This document shows, in pieces, positions 1-10,399 of a stretch of 64,000 nt of DNA (position 1 is its first letter; every line of letters starts with the position of its first letter). The DNA comes from Pseudopyrenochaeta lycopersici (Eukaryota; Ascomycota; Dothideomycetes; Pleosporales; Pseudopyrenochaetaceae). A program made the translations under genes and the position numbers. The stretch covers positions 1,736,001 to 1,800,000 of the forward strand of contig NHZP01000005.1 in assembly GCA_003313425.1 (NCBI GenBank), written 5' to 3'. Below the pieces are notes generated by a model. The model did not search any database. It worked only from the letters and a program-made list of their open reading frames with translations, and was not told where the DNA came from.

Positions 1-138
1 ACCTCTTCTCCGCCGCAACCATATTCTCTGGAACTGTGTTGCCGATGATATCCCTCTCTCGAGCCTTCGATAGGAGCATTATGCCCTCAAGCGACGGACT
101 CCGGGACAGTTGTACGTACAGGCTATATGGGTCACACT
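1..138 (-). pseudogene. PIF1-like helicase, C-terminal fragment (left of hAT1)
   Basis: Read on the minus strand, this piece carries the C-terminal helicase motif region (DPYSLYVQLSRS, then EGIMLLSKARERDI and NTVPENMVAAEKR). Removing the two hAT elements at 139-3161 and 3176-6294, with one copy of each target duplication, joins it in frame to the helicase fragment at 6295-7110 (PSQ followed by CDPYS). It is therefore the continuation of one gene, not a separate locus. PIF1-family helicases are 5'-3' DNA helicases; in fungal genomes such copies are often multicopy and may derive from Helitrons or repeated accessory genes. The gene runs off the left edge of the window. A similar C-terminal fragment lies at 44335-44496. 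Confidence 0.75.
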
Positions 139-3100
139 CAGTGTGTCCAACAAGCAAGTAAAGTAAAAATCTACCCCTTTACTTTACTTGCTTGATGAAA
201 ACCTTTGCTTTACTTGCTTGCTTGACGAGAATCCTTTACTTTACTTGCTTGCTTGACATTACTTGGTGATATTTCCTGATTTTGAATCTATGATAGACCT
301 ATGAAAGTATACCGGTTCGAAGAAGGTGCTTTTAACATTCGATCGCTGCCACAGTGTCTGAATTAAGGCGATTTTGTTTATCTGTGATGACCTTCTTCGT
401 TTGTGAGAATACGCGCTTATACTCAGAGCTTATTGCCGGACAACTGAACAAATCAAACGCCATCTTAGAGAGCACAGGGTAATTAGATGCATGGTGAACC
501 CACTACTCCAGAGGATCCTCAACATCCTAATTGGCCTTATTAGCCCTAGCTATAAACTCATTAAGCTCAGAGGTAAGTTTTGTCTGCTTCCTTCCTCGCG
601 TAATAGACGCTGAAGTAGCGGCGAGCCGCTGACGACGCTTACGAGCTTGCTTGAAAAGATTAAGCGAAGTATCGCTATCAGTAGTAGCATCATTATCCTC
701 CTCTTGTGTTGATTCAGCTATATCTACTTCCGCAGCTGCTTCCTCGTAGCGTGCGTACACATCCTGCACTACCTGCTTTGCCTCAGCGATCCATTTCTTC
801 TCATGACTCCATTTGAGCTCGAAATAGGTAAATTTGTTCGCAGGATGCAGGGCAACGGCGTATTGGTACGCTGGCGTAGCATCCGTAAGGGTGTAGTATT
901 CTTTAAGCTTGGCGCGGGCAGTATTAATGGCGCATAAATAGTATTCAGAAACCTCCTTGGGGTGATCGTCTGCGAACTTTCCGGCCTCCTGGAGCTTCTT
1001 AAAGAGGATATTAAGAGACTCTAGTGTCTTATAGAGTGAGCTATGTGCTCCTTTAAGGCCAGCTTTATTAGCCTGGCCTTCCATGCGTTTGGTTAGGTCT
1101 TTAAATAGTTTTAAGACATGGAAGATGTGCTCTAAATTAGCCCAATCACGCGGGGTAATTACGTCCTGTGAGATATCGTATCCCTCACTACTATGGTTAT
1201 AGTGGAGAAAGAATAGATTAATTGCGTGGCGGAGCTTGAGAGCTCTCTTGATTATGGCATACACAGAGTTCCAGCGGACGCCGCTGTTGACTAATAACCT
1301 AGTGTAGAGTTGTTCGATGCTGCCTTGATTGTACGCCTGCAGGATATACCGTTTCAGAAGCTCCCGCTGCTGGTCACTCTGGTTAATCTACACGCAGAAG
1401 TTGTGGAGCTTACCGATAAAGCTCTGCTTCCTCCATATCTCAAATCGTTTATTGTTGGATGCGCCACAGAGCTCTTTCTCCAGCTTGCTGACACCCTGCC
1501 TAAAGAGGAGAGCTTTGACAATGAGACTCAGTATATGGCCGACGCATTGAAGGCGGCTCTGCTTTGTGATTGTGGGGTACTGCTTTGCTAGCTCTTTAAT
1601 ACATGTGTCGTTATTGCTAGCGTTGTCTATCATGAAGAAGCCAACGATAGCGGGTATATCGTACGACTCGATAACCGTCGACAGCACCTTCGCAATGTTC
1701 TCGCCAGTGTGAGGGCCCTTTAGAGGCCGGAGGTCAAGAAGAGCTGTTTGCAACTTATGCTTCTCGTCCAGGAAGTGAGCAACAACTGCCACATAGTTCG
1801 TTCCTTCTTCAGACGTCCAGGTATCAGTTGAGAGATGGATCTTGCTTTTGGTAAGATAGAGCTTTTCTTTCAGCCAAGTACGCCTCCCAGCATTACCGTC
1901 CCACATCTCTTTAATCCAGGTGCTAAGAGTTGACGGGCTCTTTGGCAGAACCTTATCTATATCCTCTAGGCAGCTGGCAAAGATGTTACGGGTGCGTTGA
2001 TGCGTTGCTTGTCGAAAGGTAAGGTCAAGATCAACAGCCTAGTTAATAAACTCGCCCTTGAACTGAAAGTTATTAAACACTAAGCGCCGGCTTCCAAGGT
2101 ATGGTATGGAGCTCGTTGTTCCCTTAGCCATATTGAACGGATTTGACGCTACTGGTTTGTAGCCGAATTCTTCGAGTTTGTGCAGATGGTTTAGGTGATA
2201 AATGATACTAGTAGTAGCCCCACTGTTGAATAGCGCGGAATCATGCTGGCTACTAATATGGCAGTACTTGCGGAGCTAGAACTTGTTATCTCTATCTGTT
2301 GTAAGCTGCGCGCCGTGTTTGTAGATTGCCGAGGATTGGGCTTTAGAGTTGAGGGTACGCTTGTGAGGCTGACGATATTGAATTAATGGCAGTGGCTTCC
2401 TTTCATAGCGAATTTTGTCCCATTCAATATGGAAAGTGCATTGAGTAGATGTCGGCAGCTCTCTTTTACGGGTGGTTGGTGTAGAGGCCTTATGAGTTGG
2501 AGTTGAAACTGAACTTGGGGTTCCTAAGCGGCTCTCTGAGGTAGAGCTAGGGGGCTTAGAGGGGGTTTTAGGCTAAGAAGAATGTGTAGACCTTCCACGA
2601 GGCTAAAAGAATAGGTGAGAAGACATATTAGCTTACAATTTGGTAGCCTTGTAAATAAAGACTGGAGGTGTTAGATTTTGTGATAGAAATCATGGTTTGG
2701 CAGCTTGAAGTACTTATAAATATTATCTTAGGAAGTGAATTAATTGATTGATTTTTGGATAATACTATCGTACATAAATAACGAACGAAATAAGTTCTGG
2801 GAGTGGTTTGCTGTATAAGGATTGACAGGGGGAAATGAAGATCGACAAGGTAGCAAAGTTGCCTTATGGCGGTTTCGCTAATATTTTTCACGGTATATCT
2901 GGCTCTTTGTGCGACTCCTGCCAATCACGGTTTTGCTGGGTGCCACCTAGTGAAATCATAATTGGTTCGCTTAGCTAGCGTCACCTAACTTATCTTCGAC
3001 ATGCCTAGTACAGCAATTCTGTCAAGCAACTTGAAGTTACTTCAAGTAATGTGAAAACCCTTACTTGTGCTTGCTTGAATGAGCCTTTACTTTACTTGCT

Positions 3101-3161
3101 TGTTACGTAATCAAGTAATGTCAAGCAAGCAAGTCAAGTAACTTGGTTGTTGGACACACTG
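139..3161 (-). mobile_element. hAT transposon hAT1 (3,023 bp), decayed
   Basis: The termini are inverted repeats (CAGTGTGTCCAACAAGCAAG at the left; the right end reads ...TTGTTGGACACACTG), flanked by a perfect 8-bp target duplication GTCACACT at 131-138 and 3162-3169, as expected for hAT. Subterminal regions at both ends hold repeated TTTACTTTACTTGCTTG-like motifs (about 170-260 and 3050-3140), plausible transposase-binding sites. The internal gene is broken. The element is inserted in a PIF1-like helicase gene, and the right target duplication overlaps by 2 bp that of the neighbouring hAT2. Confidence 0.93.
290..2580 (-). pseudogene. hAT1 transposase (BED-hAT), degenerate
   Basis: Minus-strand pieces of a hAT transposase can be followed in order. 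A BED-like zinc finger region lies around 2270-2160. The catalytic core at 1906-1388 has the first Asp (STDTWTS), the second in FMIDNASNND, and a CxxH (CVGHI). A middle region lies at 1264-527. A hATC-like C-terminus with PAISSEYKRVFS lies around 430-300. Several in-frame stops separate the pieces, many explicable as CpA to TpA changes, so it cannot make a full transposase. The gene is transcribed from right to left within its element. Family assignment is firm; exact ends are approximate. Confidence 0.85.
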
Positions 3162-3175
3162 GTCACACTGGCTCG

Positions 3176-6100
3176 CAGAGATGTCAACAATCAAGCCGAT
3201 CAAGCCCTCGTCGTCGGCTTGGCTTGAGGCTTGATTTGGAGTCGTTAGGCTTGACTTGTTTGACTTGATTGCTTAGATGAGGCTGGCTTGGCTTGAAGCT
3301 TGATCGGTGGCTTGATTGTTTATTGTTGTAGAGATCGCTCGGCTATACTAATTACTCGACCTCCTGGCCCCAATAGCACAACTTGTATATAGCGTCTATT
3401 TCAGTGTCAGTTATTCTTGCTGTAGCAACGCTGCTGCCTTGATCAAAGCCAGCCTTATACCACCGCCTTATACACTGAATAGCAGCCAGTAACTGGGGTG
3501 AGATCTTCCGCCTTCGGGGCTCAAGCAGGTCGCCAAGCTCGCTGAACATACGCTCACACTCGCAGCTTGACGCTGGGATAGAGATGACGTCGATAGCCAT
3601 CTTAGAGAGATTAGGGTAGCGATCGCGCAAGCTTACCCAGTATTTAATTGGGAAGTTTGCGGCATCACTACCCTTCTCAACCCTTGGCTCGCACCTCTTC
3701 CACCTATTAAACTCGTCTATCTCGCTGTCCTCAGCAGCCGCGCTAGCCTCAGGATCGATGAGGGCTTCAATAGCCTCGTCGATATCGTTGGTAACAACCT
3801 TTGGCCGCCTCACTAGGCGTGGTGAGCGGTTGTATTCAGCCCAAAGCGCGCGGAACGCGCAATTATTAGCGTCCAGCCACTCAGGCTTGTCAGCCCAGGC
3901 AACGTCGCAGTAAGTTTTATAGCGCGGATGGAGTATCGTTGCCGCGTAGTACGCTGGTGAGAGGTCGAGTTTATTGTAGTAATCGCTAGCCTTCGCCCAG
4001 GCAGCGCGAAGGTTGATCGCGAGATGGTCCTCAGGCGCGTCGTCGTGCGCATTATAGTCGACTGCCTCGTACACCTTGACGCGCTGCTCGTAGTAAGTAA
4101 GTATAAACTCAAAGACTGGGATGACCTCAGCAATAGCGCCATAACGGCCACTTTTGCCGCGACCTTCAAGCCGCTTTGTTGCCAACTTTAGCGGCTTTAG
4201 TACGTCTATGTACTCAGTAACGACCGCCCAATCGGCGGCTGTTAGCCCGTCCGATCGCATCCAGGGCGCTGCCTCCGGCAGCTTGTTGCCGCGACTTATC
4301 GCGTACGTGTCCTCATCTCGCACGCGGCGTATATGGTGGTTAGCGTAGGCGTTAACTGCTGGCTGCAGTTCCACGGCGCGCTCAAAGGCAGAGTAGTACG
4401 AGTTCCAGCGCGTGACAACTGGCTTGATTGGCTCAAGTATCCTGTGTTGATCTGTGGGCAGCTCAGCGTTAGCGAGGCGCTGAAAGTTTTTAAAAAGCTC
4501 ATGTTGTTGCGGCGTTTTGATGTAGTTAATAACGCTAAGAAGCACGCCTAAAGGCCCATCCTCGCGCCATTTGCGCATTAACTCGCTCTCAGCAGCAAGC
4601 TCACCGCTATCGTTGTCGTACGCGTCGTCGTTGTTACCCCAGAGTAGCGTCTGACCGATGAGGTTAAGGATGTGAGGGCCGCAACGGAGGCGGCGATGGG
4701 GAGCGATGAAGCCCATCTGCTGCGCGAGCTTGAGGACGGCAGCGTCGTTGTTAGTAGCGTTGTCAAGCATAAAGTAGCCAACTGTACGCGGATTTATGCC
4801 GAACTGCTGCAGCGTTTTGCTAACTACTTCAGCAATCTTCTCGCCAGTGTGAGCGCCCGTCAGCTGCGGCAGCGCGATAGGTACGTCTACAAGGTCACCA
4901 ACGCTGTTAACGTAGTGAGCAACAACGCCTAAGAAGCCACGCTTGCCGCCTTTAGTCGTCCAGCTGTCAAAGCTGATGTGGACCTTGCTTATTGATTGCG
5001 ACAGCTCAGCGACAACCTGCGGCTGCATAAAGTCGAAACGGCGCATTACAAAGCGTGAAACACTCGCATGGGAGGTCCACAATGCCGCCACTGCCTCAGG
5101 ATTTGCAGCTTCAAGCAGCCGTCGAAACGCGGGGGACTCAAACTCAGAAATTGGATGGTTGTTCTCGACGAGCCATGCGACAGCAGCATGTCGAAAATCC
5201 TGAATGCTAAAGCCGGCAAGCTCGTTGGCAACGTCTTGGGATACCTTGACTTTGCCGGCCTTGAAGACAGCGCGCAGCCCGCTCTTACCTGCCTTCGTCG
5301 CAGCGTGCGCTTTGCCTGGAGCTGCGTAACGATGGCCGCGTTTATTCTGCTCTAAATGGCGCGCTGAGGTCGACGTCGATAGCGTTGTTTCGTATATGCC
5401 GCCGCCACCAGCGTCGATAATCTTGTGCTCATGACAATAGCGACAGACAAAGAAGGTGCGGTCTGGGTCCTTAATGAGCGCAACGCGAAAGCCGTAGAGG
5501 TATACCCAGCTCTTTTTCTGCCTCTGCGTAGCCAACGGCTTGCAGTATTGAGGTAAACGTGACCAATTAATCCCCTCGAAGTCGTCTGCAAAGCGCTCAT
5601 CAAAGCCCTTACTACTATTATTATTATCTTCTAACGTAGCTACTGTTGCAGCCTTGCTGCCCTCAATAGACGTGACGATCGCAACGTTAGGCTGAGACTC
5701 GCGCAACTGCGACTCAAAGGTGGGTGGCTCGGTAGCCTGAGACGCGGCAGTCGTCAGTGCTTTGCGCGGCGATAGACGCTGAGATAGTTGCTGGGTCGTA
5801 TTAACGTCGACAGGCTGGGACTCGATGCTACAAGCAGCGACCCTTAGGCGCTTGTTCGGGACAGCAGCGCTGTTACGGGGACGTTTAGGGGCTTTGTTAA
5901 GCGGCATAGCAACAATAGGGGCGTAAAAAACTACTAAGTAACTGTCTATATAGGCAAAGGCGACAGTATAGGTAGATGACGCGTAAGATGGACGCGTAAA
6001 GTAGCTTTAGGTAGGTAGCTGAGATGCTTACTAAGCTAACTATAACACCAGGAAAGTATCGCGAGATCGCTCGTACAGCAAACTTAGTAGCCTCATTGAA

Positions 6101-6294
6101 ATCGAAGCTAAAACATGTTGCTGAACACTCCCGCAACACTAAAACATCAAGCCAATCAAGCTAACCAATCAAGCTTCGTATTAAGGCTTGATTTGATTGC
6201 AAAAATACTAGGACGAGGCTTGGATTGATCGAATTGACGATCGTCAAGCCAATCAATCAAGTGCTTGATTGTAGCTTGATTGTTGACATCTCTG
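3176..6294 (-). mobile_element. hAT transposon hAT2 (3,119 bp), apparently intact
   Basis: Terminal inverted repeats begin CAGAGATGTCAACAATCAAG at the left, and the mirrored end reads CTTGATTGTTGACATCTCTG at the right. They are flanked by the 8-bp target duplication CTGGCTCG (3168-3175 and 6295-6302). Subterminal DNA is full of AATCAAGC/GCTTGATT repeats (3185-3320 and 6140-6285). The element encodes an unbroken 851-aa transposase. A second copy with the same ends and orientation is at 44601-56472. That copy has an 83-bp deletion and RIP-type changes; this one is the clean reference and a candidate autonomous element. Confidence 0.95.
3352..5907 (-). CDS. BED zinc-finger hAT-family transposase, 851 aa
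   Basis: This is the cut-and-paste transposase of hAT2. After a basic, Ser/Thr-rich N-terminus (about 1-110) comes a BED-type zinc finger at about 115-200 (FVCRYCHEHK ... ARHLEQNKRGH). The RNase-H-like core follows, with the first catalytic Asp in FDSWTTKGGK, the second in FMLDNATNND, and the CxxH block LRCGPHILNL. The hATC dimerisation region near the C-terminus has SSCECERMFSELGDLL and ends in an IRRWYK block. The frame is uninterrupted and the length fits an autonomous hAT. The ATG at 5907 is the first in frame and sits inside the element. It is probably active or recently so: its sister copy at 44601-56472 has stops at several CpA-derived codons. Transcription is internal to the element, on the minus strand. 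Confidence 0.95.
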   Translation of the reverse strand: MPLNKAPKRPRNSAAVPNKRLRVAACSIESQPVDVNTTQQLSQRLSPRKALTTAASQATEPPTFESQLRESQPNVAIVTSIEGSKAATVATLEDNNNSSKGFDERFADDFEGINWSRLPQYCKPLATQRQKKSWVYLYGFRVALIKDPDRTFFVCRYCHEHKIIDAGGGGIYETTLSTSTSARHLEQNKRGHRYAAPGKAHAATKAGKSGLRAVFKAGKVKVSQDVANELAGFSIQDFRHAAVAWLVENNHPISEFESPAFRRLLEAANPEAVAALWTSHASVSRFVMRRFDFMQPQVVAELSQSISKVHISFDSWTTKGGKRGFLGVVAHYVNSVGDLVDVPIALPQLTGAHTGEKIAEVVSKTLQQFGINPRTVGYFMLDNATNNDAAVLKLAQQMGFIAPHRRLRCGPHILNLIGQTLLWGNNDDAYDNDSGELAAESELMRKWREDGPLGVLLSVINYIKTPQQHELFKNFQRLANAELPTDQHRILEPIKPVVTRWNSYYSAFERAVELQPAVNAYANHHIRRVRDEDTYAISRGNKLPEAAPWMRSDGLTAADWAVVTEYIDVLKPLKLATKRLEGRGKSGRYGAIAEVIPVFEFILTYYEQRVKVYEAVDYNAHDDAPEDHLAINLRAAWAKASDYYNKLDLSPAYYAATILHPRYKTYCDVAWADKPEWLDANNCAFRALWAEYNRSPRLVRRPKVVTNDIDEAIEALIDPEASAAAEDSEIDEFNRWKRCEPRVEKGSDAANFPIKYWVSLRDRYPNLSKMAIDVISIPASSCECERMFSELGDLLEPRRRKISPQLLAAIQCIRRWYKAGFDQGSSVATARITDTEIDAIYKLCYWGQEVE

Positions 6295-7110
6295 CTGGCT
6301 CGGCACCGCCTGGCCGCCGACGTTCGTCGTCCTCGTCCCCCGCAACTCTAGTGCCACTCGCTCCAAAGTCCTGCCTTGGACTTTATAATCCGTACAAGCG
6401 AAAGCGGCCGTACATGGTAATCCTCTACGAGTAACGTCGTGCCGTTGCCATGGACGCCTCCTGACGCACTCCAATTTCGAACTCAATGGGGTGAGGAGGA
6501 TGGTTCCGGGCGGCATGCCGACGAAATTGAAGTCTTTCGTTGTTTCTGCGGCGAGCAGAATCCCAGCAGGCGGTCCGAAGTGGAGGACGGTATCGGCGGA
6601 AATACGATGCCCTGGGTGCGCCTTGTCGAGGATGACGTCTAGAGCCTTGTAGTTGGCCCCATTTACCAGCTTTAAACCTTGATAAGAATTTCTATTGACG
6701 ACGACAGGCATACCCGGCACAAACATGAAAATGGCTGGCACCGGCACGCTGCTGTCGTCGCCATAGTTCAAGATCATGAGCGCCTCTTCTTCCGTCGGCT
6801 GGCCATCTTTCCATTTGTGCTCTGAGACAAAGATCCGCAGCTGCGCCTGATGTTGCTTCTGGAAGGACAGTGTCGCCTCGATATTCAAACTCCACCGGTT
6901 TCTGTTTAGTGGTGTGACCACTGTAATGCCCGACTCCCACGGGATCCGTCTCCCCTCTCGGAAGCACATACGGTTCAACAGGTCGACGTCGGTTTGGTCT
7001 GCCACGCCTTGTCGGATCCGCGCCAGCAACCGCTGCAGTTGTAGATCGCCCGCGGCACGGACCTGCTCATGCAGCATCACCAGATGTTTCCTAATAAAAT
7101 TCTTTGGGAA
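6295..7110 (-). pseudogene. PIF1-like DNA helicase, interrupted by hAT2/hAT1
   Basis: The minus strand encodes the C-terminal half of a PIF1/RecD-like helicase of the fungal repeated type. Visible blocks are RIRQGVADQTDVDLLNRM, TVVTPLNRNRWSLN, the PGMPVVVNRN strand and ACTDYKVQGRTLERV, which corresponds to conserved helicase motif V. The 3' side is cut exactly at the hAT2 target duplication, and the remainder continues at 138-1. Upstream, coding similarity fades beyond about 7110, where an in-frame TGA occurs and a different repeat fragment begins. The N-terminal Walker A half is absent from this window. It is a pseudogene by insertion and truncation. Confidence 0.75.
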
Positions 7111-7185
7111 AACGCGTCACGCACATCTATTGAAGTACTCTCGATATGGCAGACATGCCCATACGGTCCACTTATCAGTAACACC

Positions 7186-7707
7186 ATGACGATCAAAAGC
7201 TACTTCAGCGGCTGCTCTAAGGCCACAGATACCGACAGAATTATTCTTGCCCCATCATCTATCAGCCCTCGCCGAAATGACGTCGCCGATGACACGTTGA
7301 TCGAGCCCGACGAGTTTAAACTGAATGGGAAGCAGTATGTCCGCTGCCGCGTTTTGGCGAAGCCCCAGAAGCATAATAGGAAGAGGACGTCCATTGTTTG
7401 GATGTATGGCGAGGATATCCAGTTCAAGCAGGATCCGACGAAGAGGTTCTGGTACTGTTACTTATGCGAACAAAAACATCACCAGCAGGAGCTTCCAACA
7501 TCCGGAAACGGTAATACTACTGCCCTAGACCACCTCGAATCAAAACACCAAATTGATAGGAAGACTGGTGAATTCAACCCGAGAAAGAAGGGTTCGTCAC
7601 AGCCATCAATCATTGACTTCAATAATATATCCACCCTTGTATTCAGACGCCGGTTTGACGATTTAAGGAACTTCTCATTCGGTGGATCGTCTATTGCCAA
7701 TTTTTGA
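7186..7707 (+). pseudogene. hAT transposase N-terminal fragment (BED finger)
   Basis: The frame encodes MTIKSYFSGCSKAT and, further on, a BED-type zinc finger: VWMYGEDIQF, then FWYCYLCEQKHHQQ and ALDHLESKHQI with the C-x2-C...H-x4-H spacing. This finger is the usual N-terminus of fungal hAT transposases. The catalytic core is missing; the frame ends at 7707 and unrelated pogo-type sequence follows. No terminal repeats were found, so I call it a stranded fragment. Confidence 0.65.
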
Positions 7708-7734
7708 CACATGAATCCAGTCCAGCCTAAAATT

Positions 7735-7916
7735 CTAGATTGAGTCAATCTCTGCTGGTGGGTATGAGCAATCGCGCTTGGTTGACGGCCAGCTTGTCGC
7801 GCTTGCAAGGTCGAGCGAGCGACGCCATACGCTGCTGCAGCCTTCCTCTCGCTAGTAAAAACACTAGATTCGAGATCAGCAAGCGCACTTTGTATAGCTT
7901 CTTCAGCACAAGGCAT
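7735..7916 (-). pseudogene. pogo-type transposase N-terminal HTH fragment
   Basis: The minus strand from the ATG at 7916 encodes MPCAEEAIQSALADLES followed by a helix-turn-helix (KAAAAYGVARSTLQARQAGR). This is typical of the psq/CENP-B-like DNA-binding N-terminus of fungal pogo/Fot1 transposases. The DDE part is absent and the frame enters the neighbouring hAT fragment. It is a short relic, convergent with the BED fragment at 7186-7707. Confidence 0.6.
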
Positions 7917-8366
7917 TTTGAAGTAGTTAACGTACATCCCTTCGTGGCGGACATCCTAGTGTGCCGGAACTGACCAATCAACTTGCGAGAAATGCGAAAA
8001 AGTTAACGTTAGCAGCTCACATAAACAGACAGACCCCTGCTAGCGCCATCTCTATATGTAGCACTCAACCGACTAGATGTCAACGATACCTTTGACAATA
8101 ATGAAGACAATACCTATCATGTCGATAGTCTCCTCTCCTCATCGTGCTGAAGAGCCTATAAGTCCAACAATATGCATCGAGCACAAAAAGGCCTATTGTG
8201 CTTCGGTCGCTGATACAGTTATCATAAAAAAAGTTTGAGTCATAAATGTAAATTCTAAAATCTAGAATCAATTGCCTAGCTATTATTTGCGAAACCTACC
8301 AAGATATTCGGCTTTAACGGGAAGAATTTTGGAGAAGGAATGCACGGCACTGCACTAGGCCGCCTC

Positions 8367-9988
8367 TTACAGAATGCCCAGCCACAGCTCGTCGTTTAGT
8401 CCTGCAAAACGGCCGCCTTGCTGCCGCCACCTCGATTCGTCCTGGATTCTGGTTTCCAAGAAAGTGTATATTGCAGCTAATGTATGCTTCATGACTACGT
8501 GTATCAGCTTTGGGTCACCATGTGTGGCTGCCTACACTTACCTTGCATGGCCAGATGTTTCCCTAGGCAAGCCCGCGCGCCCAAACCGAAAGCCAATATA
8601 TGCATGTTCCCATTCAGATCCTTAGAGTACCAACGCCGAGGATCCCATTCATATGGCCTCTCGAACACGGCATCGTTATGATGGAGAAGGTACGGATATG
8701 CGCTGATGCGTACGTTTGCAGGAATTTGAAAACCCATCCCATCTATTACGGCTGTCTTGCTGATCCTTGGCTGACCGTCGGGGGCCGTTGGTCGAAGGCG
8801 CAAAGTCTCGCGGATCACTGCATCGAGCAAGGGTAGGGCGTCGAGATCTTTTGCTGCTGGGATACATTGTCGTTTACGATCAAGCGGACCCCATAAGCTA
8901 CGTAGTTCTGACCGTAATTCTGATTGAATCTGATGGTCTTTAGACAATTCGTACAAGGCCTGTGTGACTGTAATACTGAGCACATCGCCAGTAGCTTTCA
9001 GATGATCCAATATTTCACTTGCAATCTCGAGCTCGAGGTCGCCAGGACTCGCTGATGAGGACTGTCTTTGTGCAGCCTCCTTTAGGTCATGGTACAAAAC
9101 TGGAAAGGTAACAGAATCCGCGTCATAGGCGATCGGCTCAGAACACATGGTTGCGGCCTGCTTGCAAAGTGCCAGACATTCTGCCTCAAGAAGCGACCTT
9201 GCGCGTTGCGCACGTCTTAGATCCGGAGAGAAGCACGACACAATGCGGCTCAATGCGGGTACCTCTTGCGCCCAAAACATCGAGTTTTGCGAATTCGCTT
9301 CGCTGAATGCGCGCTGATATGCTATTCTTCTGTGGCTACCATTGATCAAGTTTGGAGCAATTGCAAGACCGAAAATGTGTCCAGTGACGATGTCCATGAC
9401 TGCAGCGAAGCACAGCGGAAGAACATCCACAGCAGCGGACCCTGTATTGCTCGAATGAGATGCAAGCTGAGGCACAAGCCGGTCTAGCAGAACAGCGACC
9501 ATGATATCATGTAATCTCTTCGATTTCTGTAGAGGAACTCTTAGATACGGCGGGGTCACTCGCCGTCGGCGCCGAGCATGCGAGCTAGTGTCTAGAGTGG
9601 ACATGGAATTGAGATGTCTAATTCGGGTCAGTATTGGAGAAATGGCGCGAAAAGTACCAAACAACCCGTAATTTGAGAAAGCAGAGTACCATTCTGGTTT
9701 CTTCATCTTTGTTCCAAGCATGTGGTGGAACCCAGGATCCCAGCTCTTGATGCTAATTTCCCGTGGGCTGAGCCGTACTAGAGGCCCATAGCGATCATGG
9801 GCTGCAACCACTGCATCGACTTCTTCATTACCACATTTGGACCTCTTCCAGAGAATCCAGAGAGGAGTGAAGGCGCTTGTTCGGTGTGCGTTAGGGACAT
9901 TGGCGAGGGGTGAGAAGCAGACATTGTAGATCGCGGCGCCTGCCAGGTAACAAGCGCCAAGCGCAGCGATGGCTACAGCTGTTAGCAT
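8367..9988 (-). CDS. Cytochrome P450 monooxygenase, 524 aa, one intron
   Basis: A class II (microsomal) P450, a haem-thiolate monooxygenase. An N-terminal membrane anchor covers about residues 1-20. The I-helix region is weakly visible. The K-helix ExxR is IRETLRL, followed by the FERPYEWDPRRW block and the haem-binding FGLGARACLG, which matches FxxGxRxCxG. The long ORF loses similarity just after KHLAMQ; a 47-bp intron (8495-8541, GTAAGT...TAG, phase 1) joins exon 8542-9988 to exon 8367-8494. The second exon gives a normal P450 tail ending LWLGIL. The resulting length is typical of the family. It is head-to-head with the ABA3-like relic at about 10400, sharing roughly 400 bp of upstream DNA, so it was probably part of a terpenoid cluster. 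The substrate is unknown. Confidence 0.9.
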
Positions 9989-10399
9989 GACTGATTGCAG
10001 GAGGAGAAGGTGCTCATATTGAGATTTGAGCTTTTATTTGTCAAAGTTTCAGGCTATAGGGAAGCAATGACGAACATCACAGTGACGCCCATTTGCTCAA
10101 CTCATACGCATGATTCAGTAAGCGCGATTTATCAGCTAGCTGACACGATCAATGCTACTCAATAGTCATCATTTAGTTCGAGAGCCGCATCTGATCGTGT
10201 TTCATTTATGTATTTCATTTACAATTTCTTCAACCCGGCTGACGAACACCGACGGCACCATATTCAAACCCACAGTATGGGCTATGAAATTTATGGCGCT
10301 ATGATAGCACAAGCCGTGGCTTTTGAAAATACTTGACTACCAACGCTGGCAACAAGGGCACCCCAGAATACTGATTCTGTGGTCTCTCAAGCTACGGAG
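9989..10399. promoter_or_regulatory. Intergenic region between divergent P450 and ABA3-like relic
   Basis: About 400 bp of non-coding DNA separate the P450 start from the first recognisable coding remains of the terpene synthase-like gene. The divergent arrangement makes it a candidate shared promoter. I see no motif that I can assign with confidence. Confidence 0.35.

Noticed and set aside
1..138. First read as a copia gag piece, because a similar sequence adjoins gag at 44332
   Set aside because: Joining across the two hAT elements gives a continuous PIF1-like helicase C-terminus in frame; the match at 44335 is also helicase.
3813..5603. Several 60-118 aa frames on both strands
   Set aside because: Shadows of the 851-aa hAT transposase; the same shadows reappear in hAT3.
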